From Pseudodesulfovibrio senegalensis (GTDB taxonomy: Bacteria; Desulfobacterota; Desulfovibrionia; Desulfovibrionales; Desulfovibrionaceae), in assembly GCF_008830225.1 (NCBI RefSeq), contig NZ_WAIE01000004.1, forward strand, positions 248,001 through 312,000: a stretch of DNA of 64,000 nucleotides. Direction: 5' to 3'. The position numbers and the translations under genes are program-made. Under the pieces are notes generated by a model. The model saw nothing but the letters and a program-made list of their open reading frames with translations, was not told the DNA's origin and ran no database searches. Positions 54,247 to 63,328 of the stretch are shown here, one piece after another; the stretch's first letter is position 1; each line of letters starts with the position of its first letter.

Positions 54247-54251
54247 ATGAA

Positions 54252-56051
54252 TTAATACAGCATCATCAGCGCAGCGATCATGACGACCATGTACAGGATG
54301 GTCATGCCCACGCCGCTGCGGACGTAGTCAACGGTACGGTATCCCCCCGGGCGCATGATCAGGGCGTTGACCTGATGGGTGGGCAGTACAAAGGTGTTTG
54401 ATGCGGCCACGGCCACGGTCAGGGCTGCAACGCGCGGGTCCACCCCCGCGTTGAGGGCCATGTTCATGGATAGCGGTACCAGCAGCACCGTGGCTCCCAC
54501 GTTGGAAGCCACCAGCGTGAAGAATGATGTCAGGATGCCGATGACCGTGAGCAGTACCACGGCGGAAGGCGTGCCCAGAGCGGCCATGATGGTGTCCGCA
54601 ATGAACTTGGCTGCCCCGGTGTTCTCGAAGGCCATGCCCAGCGGGATCAGCCCGCCGAGCAGGAATACGGTCATCCAGTCAACTGATTGGTAGGCTTCGT
54701 CAATGGTCAGGACTTTGGTCAGGACCATGCCGAGCGCTCCGGTCAGCAGGGCGATGGAAAGCTGCACATGGAAGCCGAGAATCATGGTCAGGGAAACGGC
54801 CAGCCACATGAGCGCGAGCTTGGCTTTTTCGGTGCGCAGCAGTTCGCCTTTGACCGTTTCGGTAAAGACCAGGTCGGGCAGGCCCTTGAGCATGTGGAAC
54901 ATTTCCCAGCGACCATGCAGGAGCAGGGCGTCGCCCGATTCGATGATGATGTCGTTCAGCCCGCTGACGAAAATCTTGTCGCCCCGGAAAATGGCCAGAG
55001 CGGACACCTGGAATCGTTGACGTATACGCAGTTCGGAAAGGGATTTGCCGCTGAACTCGGAGCGGGGCGTGACAAGCCCCTCCATGATGCCTGCGTTGTT
55101 CGGGGAAAGCTCTTCGGCGAATGTGGTCAGCTCGTCCTGAAGGACCCAGCCCATGTCTTCGGCCATGTGCGCCGCGAATTCCTGCGGTCCCACCACCACG
55201 ATGTGGTCACCCGGCTGAATTGTTTCCTCCGGGGTGGGCGCGAAGATATGCGTTTTGCCGTGGTTGCGGGCAATGGCCACCAGCGTGCAGAAGTAGACGG
55301 GCCTGAGGTCAAGGGATTTGAGAGGCGAGTCGTTTTCCCAGCTTTCCGGAATAGCCAGCTCGAAAAGGGACCCCACGTTGTTGTATGTGCCGGTGAGCAC
55401 GGATGACATGGGGCCGGATTTTTCGTCTTCGGAACGCGAAGGCAGGATGAACCGGCCGAACAGGATGAAATAGACCAGTGCGGCCGCAATGAGCAGCAGG
55501 CCGATGGGGGTGACGCTGAACATGCCGAAGGCCGCGTATTTTTTGCCGCCCACGACCATGAGGTCGTTGAGCAGGATCAGCGGACTGGAACCGACCAGTG
55601 TCAGGCAGCCGCCGATGATGGCGCAGAAACCCATGGGCATGAGCAGACGCCCCACGGGGACGCCGGTCTGGTTGCCTATGCGTTTGGCCGCGGGCAGGAA
55701 AAGTGCTGCCGCGCCGATGTTTTGCATGAAGCCTGATATGATGGCCACCGTACCTGCAATAAGGGTCATGATTCTGGATTCGCTTTTGCCGGCGAATCGC
55801 AGAATCACCCGGGCCATGGAATTCATGACGCCGGTTTTGTCCAGTCCGGCGCCGATGATGATCACCGCGATGATGGAGACCACGGCGTTACTGCTCAGAC
55901 CGCTGATGGCCTGTTGCGGCGTGACGAGTCCGAGCAGGGGGAGCAGCACCATCATGATGATGCCGACCACGTCCACCCGAACCCATTCGAAGATGAAGAG
56001 AAGGACAGCGAAAACGAGTACGGCCAGAACAGTAATGATTTCTGGGGTCAT
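54252..56051 (-). CDS. SLC13/DASS-type transporter with two TrkA-C domains
   Basis: 599 aa, start 56051 with GAGGATT. The N-terminal membrane half includes GLSSNAVVSIIAVIIIGAGL and NIGAAALFLPAA. Two cytoplasmic TrkA-C-like domains follow (LVAIARNHGKTHIFAPTPEETIQPGD.. and VSALAIFRGDKIFVS..). The C-terminal membrane half has ASNVGATVLLVPLS and ASNTFVLPTHQVNALIM. Such proteins carry anions such as sulfate, dicarboxylates or organic sulfonates; the substrate is not shown. A UspA-like gene lies 45 nt upstream in the same direction. Confidence 0.87.
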   Translation of the reverse strand: MTPEIITVLAVLVFAVLLFIFEWVRVDVVGIIMMVLLPLLGLVTPQQAISGLSSNAVVSIIAVIIIGAGLDKTGVMNSMARVILRFAGKSESRIMTLIAGTVAIISGFMQNIGAAALFLPAAKRIGNQTGVPVGRLLMPMGFCAIIGGCLTLVGSSPLILLNDLMVVGGKKYAAFGMFSVTPIGLLLIAAALVYFILFGRFILPSRSEDEKSGPMSSVLTGTYNNVGSLFELAIPESWENDSPLKSLDLRPVYFCTLVAIARNHGKTHIFAPTPEETIQPGDHIVVVGPQEFAAHMAEDMGWVLQDELTTFAEELSPNNAGIMEGLVTPRSEFSGKSLSELRIRQRFQVSALAIFRGDKIFVSGLNDIIIESGDALLLHGRWEMFHMLKGLPDLVFTETVKGELLRTEKAKLALMWLAVSLTMILGFHVQLSIALLTGALGMVLTKVLTIDEAYQSVDWMTVFLLGGLIPLGMAFENTGAAKFIADTIMAALGTPSAVVLLTVIGILTSFFTLVASNVGATVLLVPLSMNMALNAGVDPRVAALTVAVAASNTFVLPTHQVNALIMRPGGYRTVDYVRSGVGMTILYMVVMIAALMMLY

Positions 56052-56096
56052 GGGGAATCCTCGGGAATCGTATGGTGTTGCCGCTACAGGCCGGTT

Positions 56097-56690
56097 TTAT
56101 TTGGCCTGCAGCGTCGCACGGGTGTATACGGGAATGGTTCTCCTGCTCTGGCACACGGCAATGGAGTCGTCCATAACGTAGCGGAATTGGTCCTGCTCAT
56201 GCATTGCGGCTACGACGGCTTCCTCGTCACCCTGTCGCACCTCATGACTGAAGTTGAGGCCCGCATCAACAGCCTTGCAGGAGAAATACTCTATGTTTTT
56301 TCGCGCCTCGTCGGAGAACTCGTTGAAATCCTGACCGGATTCATCAACGTTCACTGCAACCAGTGAGCTTCTGGTCTTGGCAGCCATGCTTACGGCGTAG
56401 TCGGCAATATCGCGGGAAAAAGCCTGACCCCGGCAGATGACGAGGATTTTGCACTCCGGACGATCACAACGGACAGCTTCGGTGGCCAGGGGGGTGTCGG
56501 TGACTGTTTTCTTGCGGCTTGCGGTAAACCGTTTGAAAAATGTTTTCATCGAGGATTCTCCTGAATGTTCCATAAGGTACGTTTCACGGCCGACAACCCA
56601 CGCCCCGATGTGGCACGTGTTGCAGTGTCTTTCGGACATTATGTCGTAGTGTTTATCAACCGCTTTTTTCATTCCACTGAAGAGGGCCAT
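56097..56690 (-). CDS. UspA-like protein with N-terminal CxxCH extension
   Basis: 197 aa from ATG 56690, which has a strong AGGAG site 6 nt upstream. A second in-frame ATG at 56549 also has an AGGAG site and would give a 150-aa product. The shorter form is the universal-stress-protein-like core (ECKILVICRGQAFSRDIADYAVSMAA, quoted in part). The extension carries HCNTCHIG, a heme-c-like motif in a protein without a signal peptide, so metal binding is more likely than heme c. Probably co-transcribed with the SLC13-type transporter. Confidence 0.65.
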   Translation of the reverse strand: MALFSGMKKAVDKHYDIMSERHCNTCHIGAWVVGRETYLMEHSGESSMKTFFKRFTASRKKTVTDTPLATEAVRCDRPECKILVICRGQAFSRDIADYAVSMAAKTRSSLVAVNVDESGQDFNEFSDEARKNIEYFSCKAVDAGLNFSHEVRQGDEEAVVAAMHEQDQFRYVMDDSIAVCQSRRTIPVYTRATLQAK

Positions 56691-57253
56691 AGTTTACTCC
56701 TAGCGCTAAATGTTGGAGATTTTTTCGCCTCTTTTCACCCTGTACCAATCAAAACACATGCCAACAAAGCGTATGTCGCCAACCATCTGAAAAGATATGG
56801 TAAAACGATGTTTCGACGAAATGCGGCCGGGCGGTATGTTGCGATATGTAACGCCGCGTGTCGGCAAACACGGCAGTCCGCGTGGATAGGGGGCATATGG
56901 TTGCAGATTGTTGCGATGCAGAATGCAACGCTTTCATGTCTGAAATGTACGTTGAATGAGGGGCGGCAATGGCGTGGCGCGGGCAAATGGGGACCGAGTT
57001 TTTTTTTGTGCACGGAGTCACAAGGTGATTATGTTTTATTTTCAGCATGTTGTGAGCGTGCATGCGCAGTACCGTTTGTTGCGTACGTGGGGACGAATGA
57101 GCTCCCAGATATTTGGGTGAAACATTGTTGCGAATTGCAACCTTAACAAGTCCCAGTCCCGGTGATACATAATGATAATAAGGAGGTGCGGGGTGCAAAG
57201 GCCGGTTCGGTCCGCATTACCCGCCCGCCGTATTCTTGCAGGAGGAGACGGAC
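56691..57253. promoter_or_regulatory. Divergent regulatory region with repeated TGTTGC-N5-GCAACA-type sites
   Basis: 563 bases, no gene seen. Palindromic sites: TGTTGCGATATGTAACG (56837-56853), TGTTGC-N10-GCAACG (56909-56930) and TGTTGCGAATTGCAACC (57126-57142). They match the activator site at 44992-45008. A near -24/-12 element, TGGCATGTGTTTTGAT (minus strand, 56763-56748), lies about 58 nt before the UspA-like start but has GA instead of GC at -12. Confidence 0.55.
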
Positions 57254-59323
57254 ATGGGTTGGTTCGGCAGAGAGAAATCCCCGGCCCCGGCCGCGAAGGA
57301 ACCCCGGCAGGACGATGCCCGGAAGGAGTTGTCTGGACCTTCCAGACAGCAGGATGCCCTGCGCGAGAGGATTGAGGCGTCCGGGCTGCCTCCCGAGGTG
57401 TATGAGGCGGCCATCAGTGAATGCGACCGCATGGACGGCGTGGAGCCTTCCTCGCCCGAATACGCCATCAGTCTCAATTTTCTGGAAACCATACTTTCCC
57501 TGCCGTGGAATGAAACCACCAAGGATGATCTGGACATCAACCGGGCCGGCGAGGTTCTCGACGCCCGCCACTACGGCCTTCGCCGGGTCAAGGATCGCAT
57601 CCTCGAGTTTCTGGCGGTCAAGAGCCTGTGCGCCCGGGACAAGCCGCGCATTCTGGTGGTGGATGACGAACGTATTGCCCGTGAGAACCTGACCATCGTT
57701 TTCGAAGACGACGGCTATGAGGTGGAAGCTGTTGCCAACGGTGTGGAGGCCGTGGCCGCAATGGAGCGGAAGCCGGCGCATGTGGTGGTCTCCGACCTGA
57801 AGATGGACGGCATGGACGGCATGGAGCTTTTGCAGGTGCTGCGCAAGCGCTGGCCGGACACCAAGGTGGTCATGATTACGGGGTATGCCACGGTCAAAAC
57901 CGCCGTAGATGCCTTGCAACAGGGCGCGGACCAGTATCTGGGCAAGCCCGTGAACCTGACCAAGCTGCGGCGGCTCGTCACCGAACTGCACGCCCAGAGT
58001 GTCCGGGCCCGGCATCTGCACGGTTTCGTGCTGTGCTTCAACGGTCCTCCGGGCATGGGAAAAACGTCCATCGGCAAGGCCATTGCAGAGGCCATGGGCC
58101 GCAAGTTCATCCGCCTCTCCCTGGCCGGTCTGCGGGATGAGGCCGAGCTTCGCGGGCATCGGCGAACCTATGTGGGGGCCATGCCGGGCCGAATCCTCCA
58201 AGGCATCAGCAAGGCCGGTTCACGCAACCCCGTCATCATGCTGGACGAGGTGGACAAGGCCGTGCAGGATTTCAAGGGCGATGCCGTGTCCGTGTTGCTG
58301 GAAATGCTCGATTCCGAGCAGAACAGCGGGTTCGTGGATCATTACCTCGGGCTGCCGTTCGATCTTTCCAATGTGCTGTTCATATGCACGGCCAACGCGG
58401 TGGAACGCCTGCCAGCCCCTCTTTTGGACCGCCTCGAGGTCATTGATTTTCCCAGCTACACCTTGAACGAAAAGGTGCGGATCGCCACGGATTTCGTCAT
58501 CCCCGATCAACTGCGGCGGCATGGTCTGGACGAGCAGCTGGTGAGCGTTTCCGAGGACGCGGCCAGAATTGTGATAACAGGCTATACCCGCGAGGCCGGG
58601 CTTCGCGGAATGCGCATGCAGCTTGCCTCCCTGTGCCGCAAGCTTGCCCGCCGGGTACTCGCGGACGGCAGTCAGGCTGTGGAAGTGGACGAGGCCATGG
58701 TCCGGGAACTGCTTGGGGCACCGCCCATGATTGCGGCTTCCGCCCGGTCCCGGCCACGGGTGGGATTGTCCACGAGTCTGGTCTGGACCGAGAATGGCGG
58801 CGAGATCATTTTTGTGGAGACCGCACGAATGCAGGGCAACAAACAGCTTATCCTGACGGGATCGCTGGGCGAGATCCTGCGCGAGTCGGCACAGACGTCG
58901 CTCAGCTACTGCCGCAGCCATGCCGGAGAGTACGGCATCGACCCGGACGTGTTTGCCGCTTCGGACATCCACATCCATATTCCGGCCGGTGCGGTTTCCA
59001 AGGAAGGACCGTCTGCAGGTGTGTCCATCACATTGGCATTGCTTTCCCTGCTCACGGGCAGGCCCATCCGGCAGGACGTGGCCTCGACAGGCGAACTTTC
59101 CCTGTTGGGCGAGGTGTTGCCGGTGGGTGGTATCCGGGAAAAGCTGATGGCCGCGCAGGCTGCCGGCGTCGGTATCGTTATCCTGCCGCAGGGGTGCGCC
59201 CGGCGGGTCGACGACATTGAAGAGGACGTGGTGCGGGATCTGGATATCCGTTTTGTTTCAACCATGGAGGAGGCGGCCGGAATAGCCCTGTGCGACTCGC
59301 CTACTCCAGATGATAACGCTTGA
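57254..59323 (+). CDS. Lon-type ATP-dependent protease with internal receiver domain
   Basis: 689 aa, ATG 57254 behind GGAGGAG. The Lon linker (SLPWNETTKDDLDINRAGEVLD, about 82-103, then HYGLRRVKDRILEFLAVK) is followed not by the AAA+ module but by a full REC domain (132-245; VVDDE, phospho-acceptor D181, ITGYAT, GKPV). The AAA+ domain then resumes with Walker A GPPGMGKT (264-271), Walker B VIMLDEVDK and GHRRTYVGAMPG. The protease domain has the catalytic Ser587 (KEGPSAGVS) and Lys630, with the 43-residue spacing of E. coli Lon. The N-terminal LAN substrate domain is missing. It should be a phosphorylation-gated protease; its gene ends tail-to-tail with an NtrC/kinase pair. Confidence 0.9.
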   Translation: MGWFGREKSPAPAAKEPRQDDARKELSGPSRQQDALRERIEASGLPPEVYEAAISECDRMDGVEPSSPEYAISLNFLETILSLPWNETTKDDLDINRAGEVLDARHYGLRRVKDRILEFLAVKSLCARDKPRILVVDDERIARENLTIVFEDDGYEVEAVANGVEAVAAMERKPAHVVVSDLKMDGMDGMELLQVLRKRWPDTKVVMITGYATVKTAVDALQQGADQYLGKPVNLTKLRRLVTELHAQSVRARHLHGFVLCFNGPPGMGKTSIGKAIAEAMGRKFIRLSLAGLRDEAELRGHRRTYVGAMPGRILQGISKAGSRNPVIMLDEVDKAVQDFKGDAVSVLLEMLDSEQNSGFVDHYLGLPFDLSNVLFICTANAVERLPAPLLDRLEVIDFPSYTLNEKVRIATDFVIPDQLRRHGLDEQLVSVSEDAARIVITGYTREAGLRGMRMQLASLCRKLARRVLADGSQAVEVDEAMVRELLGAPPMIAASARSRPRVGLSTSLVWTENGGEIIFVETARMQGNKQLILTGSLGEILRESAQTSLSYCRSHAGEYGIDPDVFAASDIHIHIPAGAVSKEGPSAGVSITLALLSLLTGRPIRQDVASTGELSLLGEVLPVGGIREKLMAAQAAGVGIVILPQGCARRVDDIEEDVVRDLDIRFVSTMEEAAGIALCDSPTPDDNA

Positions 59324-60632
59324 TTTTACGCCACAGCGAGACCCGGTCTATGCCGAGGATGCGCGCGGCCTGCGTCTTGTTGCCGGCCGAAGCGGCCAGC
59401 ACCTTGCGGATGTGGCTTTTTTCCAGATCCTCCAACGTGGGCAGCGGCGCCTCGGTCCCGGCATCGCAGATTTCGGCGGGCAGCAGGTCCGGAGTGAAGG
59501 ACGTTCCCTGTCCGAGGGCCAATGCGCGCTGGACAATGTTTTCCAGCTCGCGCACGTTGCCCGGAAATGCGTAGCGCATGAGCACGTTGAGCGTGTCCTG
59601 TGAGATGGACGATATGGTCTGCCCCGGCTGGCGGTGCTTCTCCAGAAAATGTCCGATGAGGATGGGGATGTCCTCGCGATGCTCACGAAGCGGCGGGGCC
59701 TGAAGCGTGACCACGTTCAGCCGGTAATAGAGATCCTGACGAAATTCCCCCCGGTCCACCATTTCCTGCAGGTCGCAGTTGGTGGCGGCCAGTACCCGAA
59801 TGTCCACCGGAATTTCCTTGGTGCCGCCGACACGCAGGAAGTTGCGCTCCTGAAGAACCCGCAGCAGCTTGACTTGCATGTTCAACGGCAGTTCGCCGAT
59901 TTCGTCGAAAAAGACCGTGCCGCCGTCGGCCACTTCCAGAATGCCTTTCTGGCCCCGGTTTGCTCCGGTGAAGGCTTCCTTTTCGTGGCCGAACAGTTCC
60001 TTGTCCATGAGTTCGGCCGTGAAGGTGCCGCAGTTGATGGCCATGAACCGTTCTTCGGAGCGCCGGCTGAGTTGATGGATGCCCTGCGCCACCAGTTCCT
60101 TGCCCGTGCCGGTCTCGCCCTGGATGAGCACGTTGCAGTCCATCTGGGCCAGTTGCCGCACGGTTTTTTTCAGCTTGACGAACACGTCGCTTTCACCCAC
60201 CAGCGGGAAATCGCTCTTGCCTTGGGCGACGAGTTCCCTGAGGCGCTGGACCTCAGCGGACAGGGCGTGCTGCTCCAGCGCCCGCTCCACCTGAAGACGC
60301 AGTTCGTCCAGCTTGACAGGCTTGGCAACGTATGAGTGAGCCCCTTTTTGCATGGCCGTGACCGCGTTGGACACAGTGGCATGGCCCGTGACCATGATGA
60401 CGAAGGTTTGCGGGTGGTGGGAGCGGATGCGGTCCAAAAGCTGAAGGCCGTCAATGCCCGGGAGCATCAGGTCCGTGATGACCAGGTCGTAGTCGTTTTT
60501 TTCCAGTTCGCGGAGGCCTTCTTCGGCCGAAGCCAGCGCGGTCGTTTTGTGGCCCGAGGACGTCAGGGCGAACGTCAGGTTTTCGCGGGCGATGCGCTCG
60601 TCCTCGATGACAAGGATGGATCCGGCGCTCAT
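59301..60632 (-). CDS. NtrC-type sigma54-dependent response regulator
   Basis: 443 aa. A REC domain (D54 in VITDLMLPGIDG) is followed by a sigma54 AAA+ domain with GETGTGKE and TVFFDEIGE, then a Fis-type HTH (NKTQAARILGIDRVSLWRKIK). The contact loop reads EAFTGA instead of GAFTGA. It overlaps the kinase gene by four bases, and its 3' end overlaps the lon-like gene by 23 bases in convergent orientation. The REC domain resembles that of the Lon-like protein (VIEDERIARENLT versus VVDDERIARENLT), so both may be targets of the same kinase. Confidence 0.93.
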   Translation of the reverse strand: MSAGSILVIEDERIARENLTFALTSSGHKTTALASAEEGLRELEKNDYDLVITDLMLPGIDGLQLLDRIRSHHPQTFVIMVTGHATVSNAVTAMQKGAHSYVAKPVKLDELRLQVERALEQHALSAEVQRLRELVAQGKSDFPLVGESDVFVKLKKTVRQLAQMDCNVLIQGETGTGKELVAQGIHQLSRRSEERFMAINCGTFTAELMDKELFGHEKEAFTGANRGQKGILEVADGGTVFFDEIGELPLNMQVKLLRVLQERNFLRVGGTKEIPVDIRVLAATNCDLQEMVDRGEFRQDLYYRLNVVTLQAPPLREHREDIPILIGHFLEKHRQPGQTISSISQDTLNVLMRYAFPGNVRELENIVQRALALGQGTSFTPDLLPAEICDAGTEAPLPTLEDLEKSHIRKVLAASAGNKTQAARILGIDRVSLWRKIKRYHLE

Positions 60633-62041
60633 GCGGTTTTCTCCGGGTTGAGGGGGAGTCGGATGAAGAATTTGGTGCCTTGTCCGGGGGCACTCTCGAC
60701 CCGTATGGAACCGTTGTGTTCCTCGATGATGCCGTAGACCACGTAGAGGCCCAGGCCCGTGCCCTGCCCCACTTCCTTGGTAGAGAAGAAGGGATCGAAA
60801 ATGCGTTGCAGGATTTCGGGCGGAATGCCCGGGCCGGAGTCCGCAATGGTGATGATTTTGTGGTCCGCGTCCCGATACGATTCGATCTCGATGGTTCCTT
60901 CCTCGTCACCAATGGCCTGGGTGGCGTTGATGATCAGGTTGATCAGCGCTTCGTTGAACCGTTGTCTGTCCAGATACAGGGTGACCTCGTCCGCCACCCG
61001 CACATTGACCGTTATCCGGGGGCCGATCTGGCTGGAGACCAGTTGCAGCGCGGAAGTGATGACCTTCTTGATGTTGCACGGCCGGGGAGAGAAATCCTTG
61101 TGCCGGGAGAATTCGAGTAGCCCCTTGACGATGTCGCGAGCCCGCACGGTTTCCTGGGCGATGTTGTCCATCATCTTGTCGGCAAACGGATTTTGCCCCG
61201 CGGTTTGTTCGGACAAGAGCTGTGCCGAGGTGGAAATGTTGTTGAGCGGATTGTTCAGCTGGTGGGCGATGCCGGATGCGAGCGTGCCGATGGAGGAGAG
61301 CTTCTGGGCCTGCACGAGCTGGGTTTGTCGTTTGTTCAGTTCCTCGACCATGGAGTTCAACGCCACGAACACCTGTTGGATCTCGTCTTCCGCGTTTTTG
61401 ACCGCCAAGGGCTCAAAGGTGCCCTGGGCGATGCTGCGCGTGGCCTCGTGCACCCGGCGCAGGGGCCCGAGGATGGATTTGGAGACAAAGATGACCAGCG
61501 CCAGCACAACAATGGCCACCACGCCCATGGCGATGACCAGCGTAGTGCGCAGTTTGTGGTTTATGGTCAGGACGCTCTGACGTTCGAATTCGGCGATGGC
61601 GATGGAGTGCTCCACCATGCTTTGCCCGGCCTCGCGGAGGGCCTGTGCTTTGGGGGCGTTTTCCATGACGGCCGAGGGGCTGGCATCGAGCTCGCCGAGC
61701 AACACGTTGTAGCGTGCCAGTCCCTGCTTGAGGGCCCGGCCGTGCTCGCGGCCGGGGGGCGTGTCGATCTCTTCGGAAAGAGTCTGCAGCAGGGTGGCGG
61801 CCTTCTGGATGTTGTGCCGGTTCAGACTCAGCACTCCCTTGTCGTGATACAGGAAAAAGTTTTTTTCCTCGCGTCGGATTTCAAGGATCAGGTTGCGCAG
61901 GTCGTCTGCCCGCTCCACCAGAGTCACTTCCTGCTCCAGCTGGTTGATGTTGGAAAGGGACAACAGGGCGATCCCGCCGAAGGCAAGGGTGAAGATGGCT
62001 ATGCCGATGATGATGGTGTGTCTGAGATTGGGTCTGAACAT
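60629..62041 (-). CDS. Membrane sensor histidine kinase
   Basis: 470 aa, start 62041 with GAGGAC. Two membrane helices (~9-30 and ~170-190) flank a helical periplasmic sensor. HAMP, a HisKA domain with phospho-histidine (GIAHQLNNPLNNI) and an HATPase domain (DSGPGIPPE, GLGLYVVYGIIEEH) follow. It is co-transcribed with the NtrC-type regulator (ATGA overlap). The sensor has no recognisable ligand motif. Confidence 0.92.
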   Translation of the reverse strand: MFRPNLRHTIIIGIAIFTLAFGGIALLSLSNINQLEQEVTLVERADDLRNLILEIRREEKNFFLYHDKGVLSLNRHNIQKAATLLQTLSEEIDTPPGREHGRALKQGLARYNVLLGELDASPSAVMENAPKAQALREAGQSMVEHSIAIAEFERQSVLTINHKLRTTLVIAMGVVAIVVLALVIFVSKSILGPLRRVHEATRSIAQGTFEPLAVKNAEDEIQQVFVALNSMVEELNKRQTQLVQAQKLSSIGTLASGIAHQLNNPLNNISTSAQLLSEQTAGQNPFADKMMDNIAQETVRARDIVKGLLEFSRHKDFSPRPCNIKKVITSALQLVSSQIGPRITVNVRVADEVTLYLDRQRFNEALINLIINATQAIGDEEGTIEIESYRDADHKIITIADSGPGIPPEILQRIFDPFFSTKEVGQGTGLGLYVVYGIIEEHNGSIRVESAPGQGTKFFIRLPLNPEKTA

Positions 62042-62149
62042 AGGTGTCCTCGTCGCATATCCTCGGAGACCTTGACACTAAGCCCCGCCGTGGGAAATGG
62101 CAAGGCTACCGGAAAGTTCGGAAAACCGGCGGCCGGATCGGGGGGGGGG

Positions 62150-63328
62150 TTATTCGGATCTCAGTGCGTCAATAGGGCTGAGGCGTGCCGCCTGACGGGC
62201 CGGATAGAAACCGAAAAAGATGCCGACCAGACAGGAGACGACGACACCTATGGCAATGGCGTCCATGGAGACGAAGAAATCCCAGTGGTTGAATGCCGCC
62301 AGCCCGTAGGCCACCCCCACGCCTGCAAAGGAGCCGATGACTCCCCCCGCGACGCAGAGCAGCAGTGATTCCATGAGGAATTGTTGTTGAATGTCCTTTT
62401 GCATGGCCCCGAGTGCCCGGCGGATGCCGATTTCCTTTGTCCGTTCGGTTACGGAGACAAGCATCACGTTCATGACGCCCACACCGCCCACGATGAGTGA
62501 AATGGAGCCGATGGCACCCAGCAGCAGGGTAAAGAGCCGCATCTGGGCCTGTTGCTGATCGATCAGTTGTTCAGCGCTGCGGACATTCACGTCAAGGTGT
62601 CGCGAGGCTCGTGCGAAATATCCCTTGATCTGGTTGGCTGCGGTCTGCCATGCGGCATCTTCTCTGAATTTTGCCAGCATGGCTTGTACGCCGGGATTGC
62701 TCATCATTCGAAACGACATGGAGATCGGAATCAGGATACCCGAATCCAGTCCGTCAGGCCGCATGCCGCTCATGGGCTCGTGTCGAATGACGCCGCAGAT
62801 TGTCAGAATGCGATTATCTACCAGGATCTGCGCTCCAAGCACCTTTTGCATGCCTCCCTCGATCAGGCGCTTTTCCACTTTGTCCGTGATGACGCAAAAG
62901 GGCATGAGCAGGTCGAGGTCGGAAAGGAACCTTCCTTTGAGCACCTTGAGTTTGTTTATGTCGCCGAAGGATTGGGTCACGCCGAGCATGGTGAGGTTGA
63001 AGCTTTTGCCCTTGTTGGTCACTTCGACGAATGATCGCGTATAGGGGGCCACCTGAGTGATGGCCGGGCAATATTTCGGGGCGCGCAACGCCGCGGCGAA
63101 CGGAATATGTCTGGGCGTGCCCGAGTCCTGATTCGGTTCGACAGCAAGGAGGTCGGTTCCCATGTCCGTGAAGGCTTTCATCACTTGATTCTTGACCATC
63201 TCCCCCGCGGACACCATGGCAATGACCGATCCTATGCCGATGACAATGCCGAGCAGGGCAAGCAGGGTGCGTTGCTTGGCGTCCCACAGGCTCCCGAGAG
63301 CCTCGCTGAAATTTTCGCCCCAGATCAT
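62150..63328 (-). CDS. MacB-type ABC transporter permease
   Basis: 392 aa, start 63328 with GGAGGAAGAG, overlapping the ATPase stop (ATGA). The first helix (RTLLALLGIVIGIGSVIAMV) is followed by a large periplasmic MacB-type domain, then three C-terminal helices of the FtsX fold (GGVGVMNVMLVSVTERTKEIG and PARQAARLSPIDALRSE, quoted in part). It is a MacB/LolCE-like mechanotransmission exporter. No MacA-type adaptor is in the window, but the operon continues beyond the window edge. Substrate unknown. Confidence 0.9.
   Translation of the reverse strand: MIWGENFSEALGSLWDAKQRTLLALLGIVIGIGSVIAMVSAGEMVKNQVMKAFTDMGTDLLAVEPNQDSGTPRHIPFAAALRAPKYCPAITQVAPYTRSFVEVTNKGKSFNLTMLGVTQSFGDINKLKVLKGRFLSDLDLLMPFCVITDKVEKRLIEGGMQKVLGAQILVDNRILTICGVIRHEPMSGMRPDGLDSGILIPISMSFRMMSNPGVQAMLAKFREDAAWQTAANQIKGYFARASRHLDVNVRSAEQLIDQQQAQMRLFTLLLGAIGSISLIVGGVGVMNVMLVSVTERTKEIGIRRALGAMQKDIQQQFLMESLLLCVAGGVIGSFAGVGVAYGLAAFNHWDFFVSMDAIAIGVVVSCLVGIFFGFYPARQAARLSPIDALRSE

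Noticed and set aside
56580-56620. TGGCACGTGTTGCA as a sigma54 promoter on the plus strand
   Set aside because: The spacing between the two halves is three bases instead of five, and it lies inside the UspA-like coding region.
57100-57131. TGGGTGAAACATTGTT as a -24/-12 promoter
   Set aside because: The -12 GC doublet is GT, and the position overlaps the palindrome at 57126.
56565-57146. 193-codon plus-strand open frame between the UspA-like and Lon-like genes
   Set aside because: It overlaps the UspA-like coding sequence, has no clear start signal, and its sequence resembles translated regulatory DNA with repeated GTTGC palindromes.
57143-57253. Sigma54 promoter directly before the Lon-like gene
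   Set aside because: No GG/GC pair with the required 12-base register and flanking bases was found, although activator-like palindromes are upstream.
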